64,000 nucleotides of DNA from Litoribacillus peritrichatus (lineage in GTDB: Bacteria > Pseudomonadota > Gammaproteobacteria > Pseudomonadales > Litoribrevibacteraceae). The notes beneath the pieces were generated by a model. It had not been told where the DNA came from. It saw only the letters and a program-made list of their open reading frames with translations, and ran no database searches. Both the position numbers and the translations under genes were made by a program. The stretch covers positions 1,054,001 through 1,118,000 of the forward strand of contig NZ_BAABBN010000007.1 in NCBI RefSeq assembly GCF_039537985.1. Direction: 5' to 3'. Below, in pieces: positions 29,195 through 37,760 of this stretch (positions within the stretch are counted from its first letter, which is position 1; each line of letters opens with the position of its first letter).

Positions 29195-29320
29195 AATGCC
29201 TCCTGCAATTGGTTAAGCATAGCCTTTCGTGTTCTTTTTTGCTCGGTTCATAGAAAGGGAGAACGGTGCGTGTTTCAATTTAGAATTCGTTAAATTGTTG
29301 TCGACGGTACAGGTATTTAG

Positions 29321-29641
29321 CTCAGATACCGAAAACTCGCACAAACGAATATCGATAAGTGCTATTTCCATAGGGGCGAAGAATTCGTTAGGTTTGAACT
29401 TAATGGCATTCGGTTTGGCGTGGACGTGGTTTTGCACCAGGCAAATTTTGAAGGGAAATACAGTCTTGATTTAGTCAGAGGTCGTGTCATAGGAAATAAT
29501 CTGTACGCAGTTGAGGCGTCTGACAGTGCGTTAAAAAATACTGTAATTAATGGTCAAGGGAATGAGGTTAAGGCCGTTATTGGAGTTAGACTACTGGATG
29601 AAATCAACGTGTTAACTCATGTGATCCAAGGACAGGATTAG
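29321..29641 (+). pseudogene. Open frame with unclear start, possible gene remnant
   Basis: A frame open from 29321 to a stop at 29641 reads like protein (for example EEFVRFELNGIRFGVD and LYAVEASDSALKNTV), but has no ATG. The only common start is GTG at 29420 with no ribosome site, and two in-frame stops lie just upstream. It may be the 3' part of a broken gene. An antisense ORF (29213-29437) is less convincing. Function unknown. Confidence 0.3.
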
Positions 29642-29657
29642 AAAGGAAGCTAGGCAT

Positions 29658-29897
29658 ATGGACTTGTTATTATTGTTTGTTATTTTGTTGGTGGTGGTCG
29701 TTGGTTACATTAACTTAAAAGTGTCTTTGTTGATTGTGCAATCCACTTCTGAATCGGTACTCATCCGGTTTTTTGCTTTGATGGTGGTTTGGTGTTTGCC
29801 TGTCTTAGGGGCTTTCTTGGTGCCTAAAACGTTATTACCTTCGATTCGTGTTTCTCATAAGCGCAAAGTGTTGTTAACCGGCGGTGATCTTGGTTGA
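29658..29897 (+). CDS. Small two-helix membrane protein
   Basis: 79 residues, ATG with AAAGGAAG ribosome site. Two hydrophobic helices (about 2-20 and 38-56), then a basic tail (SHKRKVLLTGGDLG). Not recognised; the pattern fits small inner-membrane proteins. Lies 16 bases after the probable remnant. Confidence 0.55.
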   Translation: MDLLLLFVILLVVVVGYINLKVSLLIVQSTSESVLIRFFALMVVWCLPVLGAFLVPKTLLPSIRVSHKRKVLLTGGDLG

Positions 29898-30039
29898 TGG
29901 TTTGGCTATCGGCAACCTTCCTGAAAAGCGCTACTCAGGTAAGTTATCTGGCGCATAATTTACGTTTCTTGGCCTGTTTGTTCGTGTTTTTTACCGCACG
30001 GTTCTTACATAATGGCTGAACTTATTCAGGAGATTCAAT

Positions 30040-30441
30040 ATGGCTTTAACAGGAAGTTGCCTTTGTCAGAAGGTTAAATATCAAATTACCGGCCCCTTGG
30101 ACGATGTATTGAACTGCCATTGCAGCATGTGCCGTAAACTGCATGCATCGGCGTTCCGAACGCGCGCAAGCATTGCTTCGTCAGACTGGAAAACCCTTGA
30201 GGGACAAGCGTTTATTAAGTTTTATGAGTCGTCTCCGGGGGAGCACAAAGGGTTTTGCTCTGAGTGTGGTTCCAGTTTATTAACGAAGTTTGATCACAAA
30301 CCTGACGTGTTTGGATTTCCTTTAGGAACGTTGGATTCTGACCCTAAGGTCAAACCAAGTCGTCATGTTTTTGTTGGCAGTAAAGCCCCATGGTACGAGA
30401 TCACAGATGACTTGCCTCAGGCGATGGAGTTCGAATCCTAG
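30040..30441 (+). CDS. GFA family protein (second copy)
   Basis: 133 residues, ATG with AGGAG 8 bases upstream. Zinc-binding pattern GSCLCQKV, CHCSMCRKLHA, FCSECGSSL, as in the GFA gene at 24549. The two share the CHCSMCRK and CGSSL blocks but differ elsewhere, so they are old paralogs. Stand-alone gene. Confidence 0.9.
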   Translation: MALTGSCLCQKVKYQITGPLDDVLNCHCSMCRKLHASAFRTRASIASSDWKTLEGQAFIKFYESSPGEHKGFCSECGSSLLTKFDHKPDVFGFPLGTLDSDPKVKPSRHVFVGSKAPWYEITDDLPQAMEFES

Positions 30442-30506
30442 CGGGTGATTGATTTCCTATCGGTTGCACTAAAGGCGTTGAGCCCAGTTTTAAAATGCTC
30501 ATTTGG

Positions 30507-30547
30507 TGAAGATAATAAGCGTGGACAGAAGGCTGTTATTATCTTCA
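30507..30547 (-). terminator. Hairpin downstream of the first porin-like gene
   Basis: Perfect 12-bp inverted repeat TGAAGATAATAA / TTATTATCTTCA with a 17-base loop, about 40 bases beyond the stop of the gene at 30585. No strong T-run. Confidence 0.45.
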
Positions 30548-30584
30548 TCCGATGAGTTATTTTGAGTCGGTATTTAATTCAGAT

Positions 30585-31331
30585 TTAAAACTGATAAGAC
30601 GCGTTCAGGTAATACTGAGAGGTGCCTTTAAATTTGTAGGTCATGTATTCATCTTCGAACTGAATCTTGTGGTCGTTATCCACTAACACAGAGTATTTAG
30701 CTCCGGTTTCAAGGCGCCATTGCTCATTGATGTTGTAACCGACTCCGGCATTTAAACCTGCCGTCACGCCATTGTTCTTTGATGTTTTACTGACGCTGTA
30801 TTGCATGCCGGGCAAGTTGGCCACGTTGCTTTTGTAAGTGTATTTCAGCGACGATGAATAATAACCTAGGTTGCCTCCGGCGAAGACCGACCAGTCATCG
30901 TTGAAGTGAAATAAATAGTCGGAGCCCAGACCTAATTGGTAATCATCTTTATCAAATTGAACCGTTTCTTTCACAGGCACCTGAACCAGATCGTCACCAA
31001 TGTTGATGATCCCCATGGAATATTCTTCATAGCTTAATTCTGTGTTATCACCCACCTGCATGTAGCCATAAACCCGTAAGTTTTTGTTGATGTAATTGCC
31101 GAACTGCAGTCTCAGGTAGTTGGATGAATCGAGTTCATTCACGGCTTTTTTTTCAGAATCCTCTTTGTCTAAATCGAGGTTACTGGAAAGGCTTGTTGTG
31201 TAACTGCCTGCGCCAAACTCTGCACCTATATACCAATTGTCGGCGGCTGCATTTGTGCTCAACGTAGCAGCGGTAAAACCTGAAAGCGAGGTAAGGAGGG
31301 CGATTGCAAGAGGGTGTTTAGATTGTGTCAT
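30585..31331 (-). CDS. Outer-membrane beta-barrel protein, paralog A
   Basis: 248 residues. Signal peptide ending near TNAAA-DN. Repeated amphipathic strands typical of small OmpA/OmpW-sized barrels (WYIGAEFGAGSY, LRLQFGNYINKNLRVYGYMQ, YQLGLGSDYLFHFNDDWSVFAGGNLGYY) and terminal YYLNASYQF, the C-terminal aromatic signal for BAM insertion. One of three tandem paralogs on this strand (with 31530 and 32409). Upstream lies a 49-bp sequence duplicated before paralog C. Ligand or pore specificity unknown. Confidence 0.88.
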   Translation of the reverse strand: MTQSKHPLAIALLTSLSGFTAATLSTNAAADNWYIGAEFGAGSYTTSLSSNLDLDKEDSEKKAVNELDSSNYLRLQFGNYINKNLRVYGYMQVGDNTELSYEEYSMGIINIGDDLVQVPVKETVQFDKDDYQLGLGSDYLFHFNDDWSVFAGGNLGYYSSSLKYTYKSNVANLPGMQYSVSKTSKNNGVTAGLNAGVGYNINEQWRLETGAKYSVLVDNDHKIQFEDEYMTYKFKGTSQYYLNASYQF

Positions 31332-31408
31332 TGTATTTCCTATGTGTGTATAAACTTAAAATGTTGGTTGGCTTTTTACCGTGCCATTGGTGCCCGGTTG
31401 ATGTGAGC

Positions 31409-31479
31409 GCATGTTAGGGATGAGCACTCAAGAGGGCTAATAACAAAACCAAACAGAAACTTAATTAACCTTAATAAAT
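31409..31479 (-). promoter_or_regulatory. Duplicated upstream element (copy 1) before porin paralog A
   Basis: Bases 31431-31479 are identical to 33249-33297 (core GGCTAATAACAAAACCAAAC, then TTAATTAACC), and a flanking GCATGTTAGGGA block is shared too. The intervening bases differ in sequence and by about one base in spacing. It ends 78 bases before the paralog A start. Probably promoter and operator DNA copied with the gene. Confidence 0.65.
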
Positions 31480-31529
31480 ATTTAGGTTGTTGATTTTTAT
31501 GGGTTATTTTTAGTTGTTTGTTTTGGGAG

Positions 31530-32258
31530 TCAGAACTGATACGAAGCACTGACCTGATACTGAGTCGCATTTTTAAAGGTGTAATGGGTTTTGTTGGGGA
31601 AGTAGCTCAGCGAATGCCGGTTGTTATCGAACACCGAATAACGGGCTCCGGTTTCGAGTTTCCATTGGTCATTGACGTCGTAACCAATACCCGCACTCAC
31701 ACCGGCCGTCAGTCCACTGTTGGTTGAATTTTGACCGATGTTTTCCTTCATACCTTTTATATTTCGTATTTTCACGTCATTGGAAAAGGTGACTTCTGAC
31801 AGGTACATTCCCACTTGCGCACCGGTGGAGAGCGTCCATTTCTCCGTGACCGGGTAGAGATAGTCTGCGCCGGCACCTAACTGGTAATCTTTCTTTTGAA
31901 GTTGAATCTTTTCGCGTGCTTTTAATTCGGTCGGCTGGCCATTCACTTGCTGGGACACGGTTGAAAAGTGCTTGTAATTAAGCTCTGGTGAATCATCCAT
32001 TTGAAAATAGCTGTAGGCGCGGAAAGTGTTGGTGATTTGGTGCCCGATATTGATTCTAAGGTAGTCCGTCTCGGACAGTTTCTTTACCGTTTTGGCTTGA
32101 TCGGATCTTATTGCTCCTTGCTTAGTGGAAGCGTCGTTGTTTTGATCTGAACTCCCCACTTCAAGTTGAGCGTAGTATTGACTGGCGTAAGCAAAGCTAC
32201 TTAAAAAGGTACTGGAAGAAAGGATGTAGGCAAAAATGACCCATGATTTCTTGAACAT
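31530..32258 (-). CDS. Outer-membrane beta-barrel protein, paralog B
   Basis: 242 residues from ATG 32258, chosen because GAGGG lies about 8 bases upstream and a clean signal peptide follows (MFKKSWVIFAYILSSSTFLS..FAYA-SQ). Same barrel pattern as A and C (YLRINIGHQITNTFRAYSYFQ, YQLGAGADYLYPVTEKWTLSTGAQVG, WKLETGARYSVFDNNRH) and terminal YQVSASYQF. More diverged from A and C than they are from each other. Lacks the 49-bp duplicated element upstream. Confidence 0.86.
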   Translation of the reverse strand: MFKKSWVIFAYILSSSTFLSSFAYASQYYAQLEVGSSDQNNDASTKQGAIRSDQAKTVKKLSETDYLRINIGHQITNTFRAYSYFQMDDSPELNYKHFSTVSQQVNGQPTELKAREKIQLQKKDYQLGAGADYLYPVTEKWTLSTGAQVGMYLSEVTFSNDVKIRNIKGMKENIGQNSTNSGLTAGVSAGIGYDVNDQWKLETGARYSVFDNNRHSLSYFPNKTHYTFKNATQYQVSASYQF

Positions 32259-32321
32259 GATGGTAGCCCTCGTTAACTTTGGCTGGTTGTTGATCACTAT
32301 TATCAACTGAGCTTGTAAGAA

Positions 32322-32371
32322 GGTAATAAGAGCGGGTGGGGGAAGTCTGGAGACAAAGTGCTCTTATTACC
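32322..32371 (-). terminator. Long-loop hairpin between porin genes C and B
   Basis: Perfect 12-bp inverted repeat GGTAATAAGAGC / GCTCTTATTACC, 26-base loop, starting about 38 bases beyond the paralog C stop and 64 bases before the paralog B start. It could end transcription of C or serve as an operator for B. Confidence 0.45.
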
Positions 32372-32408
32372 GTAATCGAATCGTTGTTAAGCCGCGAAAG
32401 CGTTGCTG

Positions 32409-33107
32409 TTAGAAGCGGTAAGACGCATTCAAATAGTATTGCGTTGCGTCTTTGTATTTGTATTTCAGCTGGCTGTTTTCTTCATCATCGAACTTGAGTT
32501 TGTGCTCATTGTCGTTAAACATGGAATACTTCAAGCCTGTTTCTATGGTCCAGTCCTCGGTCAGGTTATAGCCGAAACCGGCGTTGAGACCTGCGACCGC
32601 ACCCCGGTTGGTGGAGGACTTTTTCAAACTGGCTGAGTTACCTTCGTCATCCTTCTGGCTGAATTTAAAATCAAGCGATGAGTTGTAATACCCCAGGTTG
32701 CCGCCTGCCACGAAAGACCAATCATCGTTGAATTGGTAGAGGTAATCGCTGCCCACACCGAACTGGTAATCGTTTTTCTCAAATTTGGTTTTATCGGTAG
32801 TTTCAAAGTCGGTTTCTATGTAGGAAACTTCCGATTTACTGCCCGATTGGGCGTAACCATAAACACGAACGTTGTCGGTAATGTAGCGGCCCAGATTAAT
32901 GCGAAGGTAATTGGCACTGTCCAGTTTACCTGCGGCTTCTTTAACCGGGTCGTCTTTATCCACTTCGACATTGGAACTGAAGCTGCTGCTGTGTTTACCA
33001 CCGCCGACTTCCAACCCGGTATACCAGTCACTCGCCGAGACGGCAGGCGCAATGAAGACCGCAGATGAGATGACGGAAGCAATGAAGGTTTGATTTTTAA
33101 TGGTCAT
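32409..33107 (-). CDS. Outer-membrane beta-barrel protein, paralog C
   Basis: 232 residues. Signal peptide ending near AVSA-SD. Barrel strands closely match paralog A (WYTGLEVGGGKHSSSFSSNV, YLRINLGRYITDNVRVYGYAQSG, DYQFGVGSDYLYQFNDDWSF, GGNLGYYNSSL) and it ends in YYLNASYRF. The 544-base region upstream carries the duplicated 49-bp element and three TTAAAGTGGT boxes, then the ToxR-like regulator gene; regulation by that protein is inference from position. Confidence 0.88.
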   Translation of the reverse strand: MTIKNQTFIASVISSAVFIAPAVSASDWYTGLEVGGGKHSSSFSSNVEVDKDDPVKEAAGKLDSANYLRINLGRYITDNVRVYGYAQSGSKSEVSYIETDFETTDKTKFEKNDYQFGVGSDYLYQFNDDWSFVAGGNLGYYNSSLDFKFSQKDDEGNSASLKKSSTNRGAVAGLNAGFGYNLTEDWTIETGLKYSMFNDNEHKLKFDDEENSQLKYKYKDATQYYLNASYRF

Positions 33108-33228
33108 ATTTTTTAATCCCTAAGGTTTTTCATTAAATGGTTGAAATCAGAGACCGGTATGCTGTTTTTCATTGGCAGATACTGGCGATTTGTTTTGTTC
33201 AATGTCTGTGAACGTTTGATGGGGAGGC

Positions 33229-33297
33229 ATGTTAGGGAGGGGGATTACAGAGGGCTAATAACAAAACCAAACAGAAACTTAATTAACCTTAATAAAT
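33229..33297 (-). promoter_or_regulatory. Duplicated upstream element (copy 2) before porin paralog C
   Basis: Second copy of the 49-bp identical sequence (33249-33297) plus the shared GCATGTTAGGGA flank. It lies 122-190 bases before the paralog C start. Confidence 0.65.
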
Positions 33298-33313
33298 GTT
33301 TATCTGTTTGATT

Positions 33314-33420
33314 TTAAAGTGGTATTTAGTCGGTCGATATTGGTTTTAAAGTGGTTCTAACGAAATATCCATGTCGGAAAATAGGTTTTAAACCAGTAAA
33401 AGTCTGGGCATTAAAGTGGT
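33314..33420. promoter_or_regulatory. Three TTAAAGTGGT direct repeats upstream of porin C
   Basis: Exact 10-base copies at 33314-33323, 33346-33355 and 33411-33420, spaced 32 and 65 bases, close to three and six helical turns. ToxR-type winged-helix proteins often bind repeated T-x-AAA motifs, and a ToxR-like gene adjoins. Operator function is inference. Bases 33421-33567 show nothing else recognisable. Confidence 0.45.
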
Positions 33421-33567
33421 TTAAACTTTTAGCGCAGGCAGCAAAATATTGCAGGTATCACCTGATCTCATGATCCAACGATGCAACAGGTTGTGAATAA
33501 GGTGCGAAGTAGTTTGGGCCAGTTTCTGGCAAGCAGAATCTAACCCGGAAGCATATAGGACGGGCCG

Positions 33568-33651
33568 CTATTTTTTAGGCGCTGTTATTTAGGTACTAGC
33601 ATTGAGGTACTAGTATTTAGGTACTGTTATTTAGGTACTGTTATTTAGGGA
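33568..33651. repeat. Six-copy 14-bp tandem repeat ending at the regulator stop codon
   Basis: Six contiguous units with consensus CTGTTATTTAGGTA (33568, 33582, 33596, 33610, 33624, 33638). Units 2 and 5 are identical, the others differ by one to four bases. The array ends exactly where the stop codon of the ToxR-like gene begins, so it forms the first 84 bases of its 3' untranslated region. Confidence 0.8.
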
Positions 33652-35232
33652 CTATCGAGTGACGGCTGCCAGATGCTCTGCAACCGCTTCGCAGTACTCA
33701 ACGAACCGGGCTTTGCGTTTTTGCAACAGTTCAATGTTGGACTCGCTGAACGTAAGAGATTGCCAGGGTGCGAAGCAGCTTTCTTTGTTTTCCGGCTGTG
33801 CCAGGCGCTTAAAAATTTCTTCGCTGGAAACGGCTTCGCTTAATGCTTCAATGGACTTCAAATAGAAGAGGCGAAATTCATTAATGCTTTCCCGTTTCAA
33901 CGCCATGTTGGATAACACCAGATACAAAAAAGCGTTGTGTATTTTGTTGTAGGCCTGATCTTTATTGAGGTATTCCAGCGCCTGTTCGTATTCTTCCAGT
34001 TTGTAGTGTAATAGCCCTAACCAGATGCCAATTTCTTCGGTTGGGTATTTGGCACTCGATTCAATCACATCAATGGCTTTGAGTAAGTCCGATGGTGACA
34101 ATTCGTTTGATAAAAATGCCTGTCGGGCGATGTATTCGGTTTCGAATCGGGAGAACTTGGTTCTGTGTTTCAGGGAACGAATTAACTGGTCGCCATTTTC
34201 GATCAGTTGCTGGGTGATGTCCTGATCGTAGGTTTTGAACTTTTCCGGTTTAGGCAGGCTGAGAAAACCGGAGACATCTTCGGCCAGCAGGTGTAAACCG
34301 TATTTGATCTCGTTCAGTTTGATGTCATGCTCCGACTTGAACGCCAGTTTATTGGACCCCTGATAGATCAGCTCCAACACGATGTTAATGATGTTCGGGT
34401 CGTTGGTTTCACTGAGGAAGAGGTTCAGTTTGTAATCGTAATCCAGCACATTTCGGCCTCCGGGCCAGTATATGGAGTCATCAATGGGGTCTAAAAAGTA
34501 GGTGGGCGAATCCTGATTTTTTAAATCAACGTAAGGGTAATTGAGGGTGTGGCTTAGGGCCAACGCCTTGACTTCTTTTAAGTATTTTTGAGCGTGGGCA
34601 TCTTTGGCTTTGATGGTATTTAAAAGAATGTCGACCACAGGTACGGTGGCACGGGTTTCTAATTCTGATTTGATGATGGTTGGGGTGATCTCCCCTTGTT
34701 TGTTGCCGTAGAACCATCCTGAAAAAATTAAAATACAAAAGATGAGCAACAGATAACCCAAATGCAGAAGGTTCGTGCGGTTTTGCTGTGTTGTTGTTTT
34801 CTTTAGCGATTCAGTCTGGTGACTGCTTTGTTCGGGTAATTGTTCGGACGAAAAATCGGATTCGAAATCTTGCTGATCAAGGCTGACTAAGTCCGTTTGC
34901 AGGTAATAACCTTTCTTGGGGTAAGTCACAATGACCTTGTCGGCAGCCGGGTGCCTGGAATGCTGTTTGAATAATGCTCTTAGGGTACTGATTCGGTTGG
35001 TCAGTACGTTTTTAGAAATATATTCACTTTCCCAGACGCGTTGAATGATCTCGTCGCCTGAAACGGGTTCTCCGATGCTACTGAGCAACACTTCCAATAA
35101 CTCAATGCTGCGCGGTTCTACATCCAGCATACCTTCGCTGCTGATCAGCTGCTTTGAGATCGGGTTATAAAACAGGTCTGCAATAATAATATTGCAAGAG
35201 AGTTGTTGCGCTTGTGCTAACAGGTTGCTCAT
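33652..35232 (-). CDS. ToxR/CadC-like membrane-anchored winged-helix regulator
   Basis: 526 residues. An OmpR-type winged helix at about 13-115 (EPRSIELLEVLLSS, VLTNRISTLRALFKQ, VTYPKKGYYLQ), a linker, one membrane helix (about 155-175, LGYLLLIFCILIFSGWFYG) and a large periplasmic C-terminal domain of about 350 residues with helical-repeat character. This is the ToxR/CadC plan: a cytoplasmic DNA-binding domain driven by a periplasmic sensor. It is directly upstream of and co-oriented with the three porin-like genes, which are the likely targets (inference). Confidence 0.88.
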   Translation of the reverse strand: MSNLLAQAQQLSCNIIIADLFYNPISKQLISSEGMLDVEPRSIELLEVLLSSIGEPVSGDEIIQRVWESEYISKNVLTNRISTLRALFKQHSRHPAADKVIVTYPKKGYYLQTDLVSLDQQDFESDFSSEQLPEQSSHQTESLKKTTTQQNRTNLLHLGYLLLIFCILIFSGWFYGNKQGEITPTIIKSELETRATVPVVDILLNTIKAKDAHAQKYLKEVKALALSHTLNYPYVDLKNQDSPTYFLDPIDDSIYWPGGRNVLDYDYKLNLFLSETNDPNIINIVLELIYQGSNKLAFKSEHDIKLNEIKYGLHLLAEDVSGFLSLPKPEKFKTYDQDITQQLIENGDQLIRSLKHRTKFSRFETEYIARQAFLSNELSPSDLLKAIDVIESSAKYPTEEIGIWLGLLHYKLEEYEQALEYLNKDQAYNKIHNAFLYLVLSNMALKRESINEFRLFYLKSIEALSEAVSSEEIFKRLAQPENKESCFAPWQSLTFSESNIELLQKRKARFVEYCEAVAEHLAAVTR

Positions 35233-35451
35233 TGGAAATAACTAAAAATTGGTTCGTGATAATCAATTCGAAAAATGCAAAAAAGACAGCGCTTGCTGCT
35301 CAGTCTGATTCTGATGATAAAACAGAGTTGATGGTATCAGCTAAGGCGATATTTAAGAAGTTATCAAACGGATAATTAGGACGGGATTACCTGAATTGAG
35401 AAATTTCCCTGCTGTAGTTACTGAGTAAAACGCGTTGGAGCGGGGAACTTA

Positions 35452-35595
35452 ATGAGCAGAATTCGTATTTGTATGTGCGTGATTGTTTATTTATTGATCA
35501 GTATCCGGGTTTTGATGATTTACTGGTCTAAAGTTAGTTGTACTTTAAAGATTTCTGTAATTTATCGTCAATTCCTTGGGATTTTCAGTTTATGA
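35452..35595 (+). CDS. Small 47-aa hydrophobic ORF coupled to the GGDEF-EAL gene
   Basis: ATG preceded by GGAGCGGGGAACTTA; 47 codons, rich in Ile, Val, Leu with basic residues (begins MSRIRICMCVIVYLLISIRV). Its TGA overlaps the ATG of the GGDEF-EAL gene (ATGA at 35592), which itself lacks a ribosome site, so translational coupling is likely. Could be a leader peptide or a small membrane protein. The rest of the gap from 35233 is A/T-rich divergent promoter DNA. Confidence 0.4.
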   Translation: MSRIRICMCVIVYLLISIRVLMIYWSKVSCTLKISVIYRQFLGIFSL

Positions 35596-37673
35596 GCTCT
35601 TCCCTAGCACAAGTACCTTTTGATTCAGTGATTGTTGAACGGTTGCCTGAAGCCATACTGGTCATTGATCAAAACGGGAGGATCATTTTAGCAAACCCTC
35701 AGATCCAACCGCTTCTTGGGTACGATCCGGAAGAGCTTCTTTCTAAGAAGTTTTCTGATTTGGTGTCTGTTTCCAATGTCATGGACTTATCCATCAATCA
35801 GGAAGCGATGTTTTTCTCTGCGGGGGAAGGCGATGGGCTGTTAAAAGATCATTATACTGGCATTCATCAGAACGGAAACCAAATTCCACTGTTTTGTTCT
35901 TACAGTTCGTTTGTTGAGTCCGACCGACTGCTGATTCTTATGATTTTGCGCGATGCCCGTAACCTAACCAACATTCATCAGGATCTTGGGTTACACAGCC
36001 AGGTGCTTACGCATGTGAACGATGGTGTTTTTTTTGTGGATGCTAACACCGGACTGATTTTGTACGCCAACCTTCGCTTTGAAAAAATGTTGGGTTATGA
36101 AGAAGGGGAATTGGTTGGTTTGCATGTCAGTGCCGTCAATGCAGTAGATGGCGAGCACCCTCAAATTACGGTGGAAGGGTTGATGGAGTCCATTGATGGC
36201 ACTGGCTCTTGGCAGGGTGAGCTGGAGAATCAAAGAAAGGATGGTTCAACGTTTTGGTGTGCGGCTAAAGTCTCAGTGATGGATCACCCTCGCTATGGGA
36301 AGATTTGGGTTGAAATTCACTCCGACATCACCGAAAAGAAGTTTCATGCCCAGAAAATATGGCGCCATGCCAACTATGATGGTCAGACTCAGTTGCCCAA
36401 TCGGCAGTATTTTACGGAGCGATTAAAGCAAGAAATTGTAAACCTTGAACGGGAAGAAAAAGGCTTTGCCTTGCTGTTCTTAGGGCTGGATAACTTTAAA
36501 GAAGTGAATGATACCCTGAGCCACGCTTACGGTGATGCATTGCTGTATGAAGTGGGGGCAAGGTTGGAACAAACCGTTCGGGACAGCGACGTGGTGGGCC
36601 GGTTCAGTGGTGATGAGTTTACGGTGCTATTAAGACACATTGATGTCGACAAACCGGAGACCATTCAGCTCATTTCGAACAAATTGTTGGCGGCCATTGG
36701 TGCGCCGTTTTTATTGGAAGGGGAGCTGGTGTTTATTACGGCCAGCATAGGGATCGCCGTTTATCCACAAGACTCGGAAGAGGCTGAGCACCTTTTCAAG
36801 TTTGCTAATCAAGCGATGCATGAAGCGAAAAACAAAGGGAAAAATTGCGCCCAGTTTTTTACCCAGGCAATGGAGCAGAAAGCACGACGAAATCGGGAGT
36901 TGATTCGTAGTTTAAGAGACGCTATCAACGAATCGCAATTCGAGATTTATTATCAGCCGATTGTTGAAACGTTTACCGGTAAAATTCATAAAGCCGAGGC
37001 ATTAATTCGTTGGTTTCATCCCATTGAAGGGATGATCAGCCCAGTGGAATTCATTCCCTTGGCGGAAGAAACCAAGCTCATTAATGAAATTGGTGAATAC
37101 GTGCTGAAAGATTGTATTCTCCGGTTGCAGCGTTTGCGAAGGGAAATAGACCCGGACTTTCAGATCAGCATTAATAAATCGCCCATTCAATTCCAGTCGA
37201 ATGTCATCGAAACCGAGCGGGTTTGGCAAAAAAGAATGGAAGAGGCGGATGTACCTTGCAGCGCGTTAAATATTGAGATCACGGAAGGCTTGTTGTTGAC
37301 GAGCGAAGACTCAGTGACCACCAAGTTGGAGTGTTTGAGGCGGCAGGGGTTTCAGTTCTCAATTGATGACTTTGGCACCGGCTACTCAGCGTTGGCGTAC
37401 TTAAAGCGCATCAAAGTAGAGTACCTGAAAATAGATCGTGCTTTCATCAGCAAATTAGACACGGATCATGATGATAAAGTGCTGTGTGAGGCGATCATCG
37501 TGATGGCGCACAAGCTCGGGATCAAAGTCATTGCCGAAGGGGTTGAAACGGAAGCCCACCTGAAGTTACTGAAAGAAATGAAATGCGACTACTGCCAGGG
37601 ATTTTATTTCTCAAGGCCAGTACCATTTAAAGAGTTGATTAAGTCCCTGAGTAAGTCCCGATCGCTTGCCTAA
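35592..37673 (+). CDS. PAS-PAS-GGDEF-EAL c-di-GMP protein with SGDEF motif
   Basis: 693 residues from ATG 35592 (MSSSLAQVPF); a TTG at 35538 extends the frame but is less likely. Two PAS domains (about 15-125 and 135-255), a GGDEF domain whose active site reads SGDEF (339-343) with the RxxD motif RDSD before it, and an EAL domain with EAL, EITEG, DDFGTGYSAL and a C-terminal AEGVETE. The EAL side looks catalytic; the first Gly to Ser change may weaken cyclase activity or turn the domain into a GTP/c-di-GMP sensor. No membrane segment. Confidence 0.92.
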   Translation: MSSSLAQVPFDSVIVERLPEAILVIDQNGRIILANPQIQPLLGYDPEELLSKKFSDLVSVSNVMDLSINQEAMFFSAGEGDGLLKDHYTGIHQNGNQIPLFCSYSSFVESDRLLILMILRDARNLTNIHQDLGLHSQVLTHVNDGVFFVDANTGLILYANLRFEKMLGYEEGELVGLHVSAVNAVDGEHPQITVEGLMESIDGTGSWQGELENQRKDGSTFWCAAKVSVMDHPRYGKIWVEIHSDITEKKFHAQKIWRHANYDGQTQLPNRQYFTERLKQEIVNLEREEKGFALLFLGLDNFKEVNDTLSHAYGDALLYEVGARLEQTVRDSDVVGRFSGDEFTVLLRHIDVDKPETIQLISNKLLAAIGAPFLLEGELVFITASIGIAVYPQDSEEAEHLFKFANQAMHEAKNKGKNCAQFFTQAMEQKARRNRELIRSLRDAINESQFEIYYQPIVETFTGKIHKAEALIRWFHPIEGMISPVEFIPLAEETKLINEIGEYVLKDCILRLQRLRREIDPDFQISINKSPIQFQSNVIETERVWQKRMEEADVPCSALNIEITEGLLLTSEDSVTTKLECLRRQGFQFSIDDFGTGYSALAYLKRIKVEYLKIDRAFISKLDTDHDDKVLCEAIIVMAHKLGIKVIAEGVETEAHLKLLKEMKCDYCQGFYFSRPVPFKELIKSLSKSRSLA

Positions 37674-37760
37674 ATTCACGCTGGCACGCCAGACTATTTG
37701 TTCGACATAAAGATCCAGATGGATTATGTTAAGGCATCGCCTTGGCACGATCTGGACACT

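Noticed and set aside
33568..33651. Possible CRISPR-like array (regular repeats).
   Set aside because: Units are 14 bp and contiguous with no spacers; a tandem repeat, not CRISPR. The same applies to 47553-47616 and 27378-27433.
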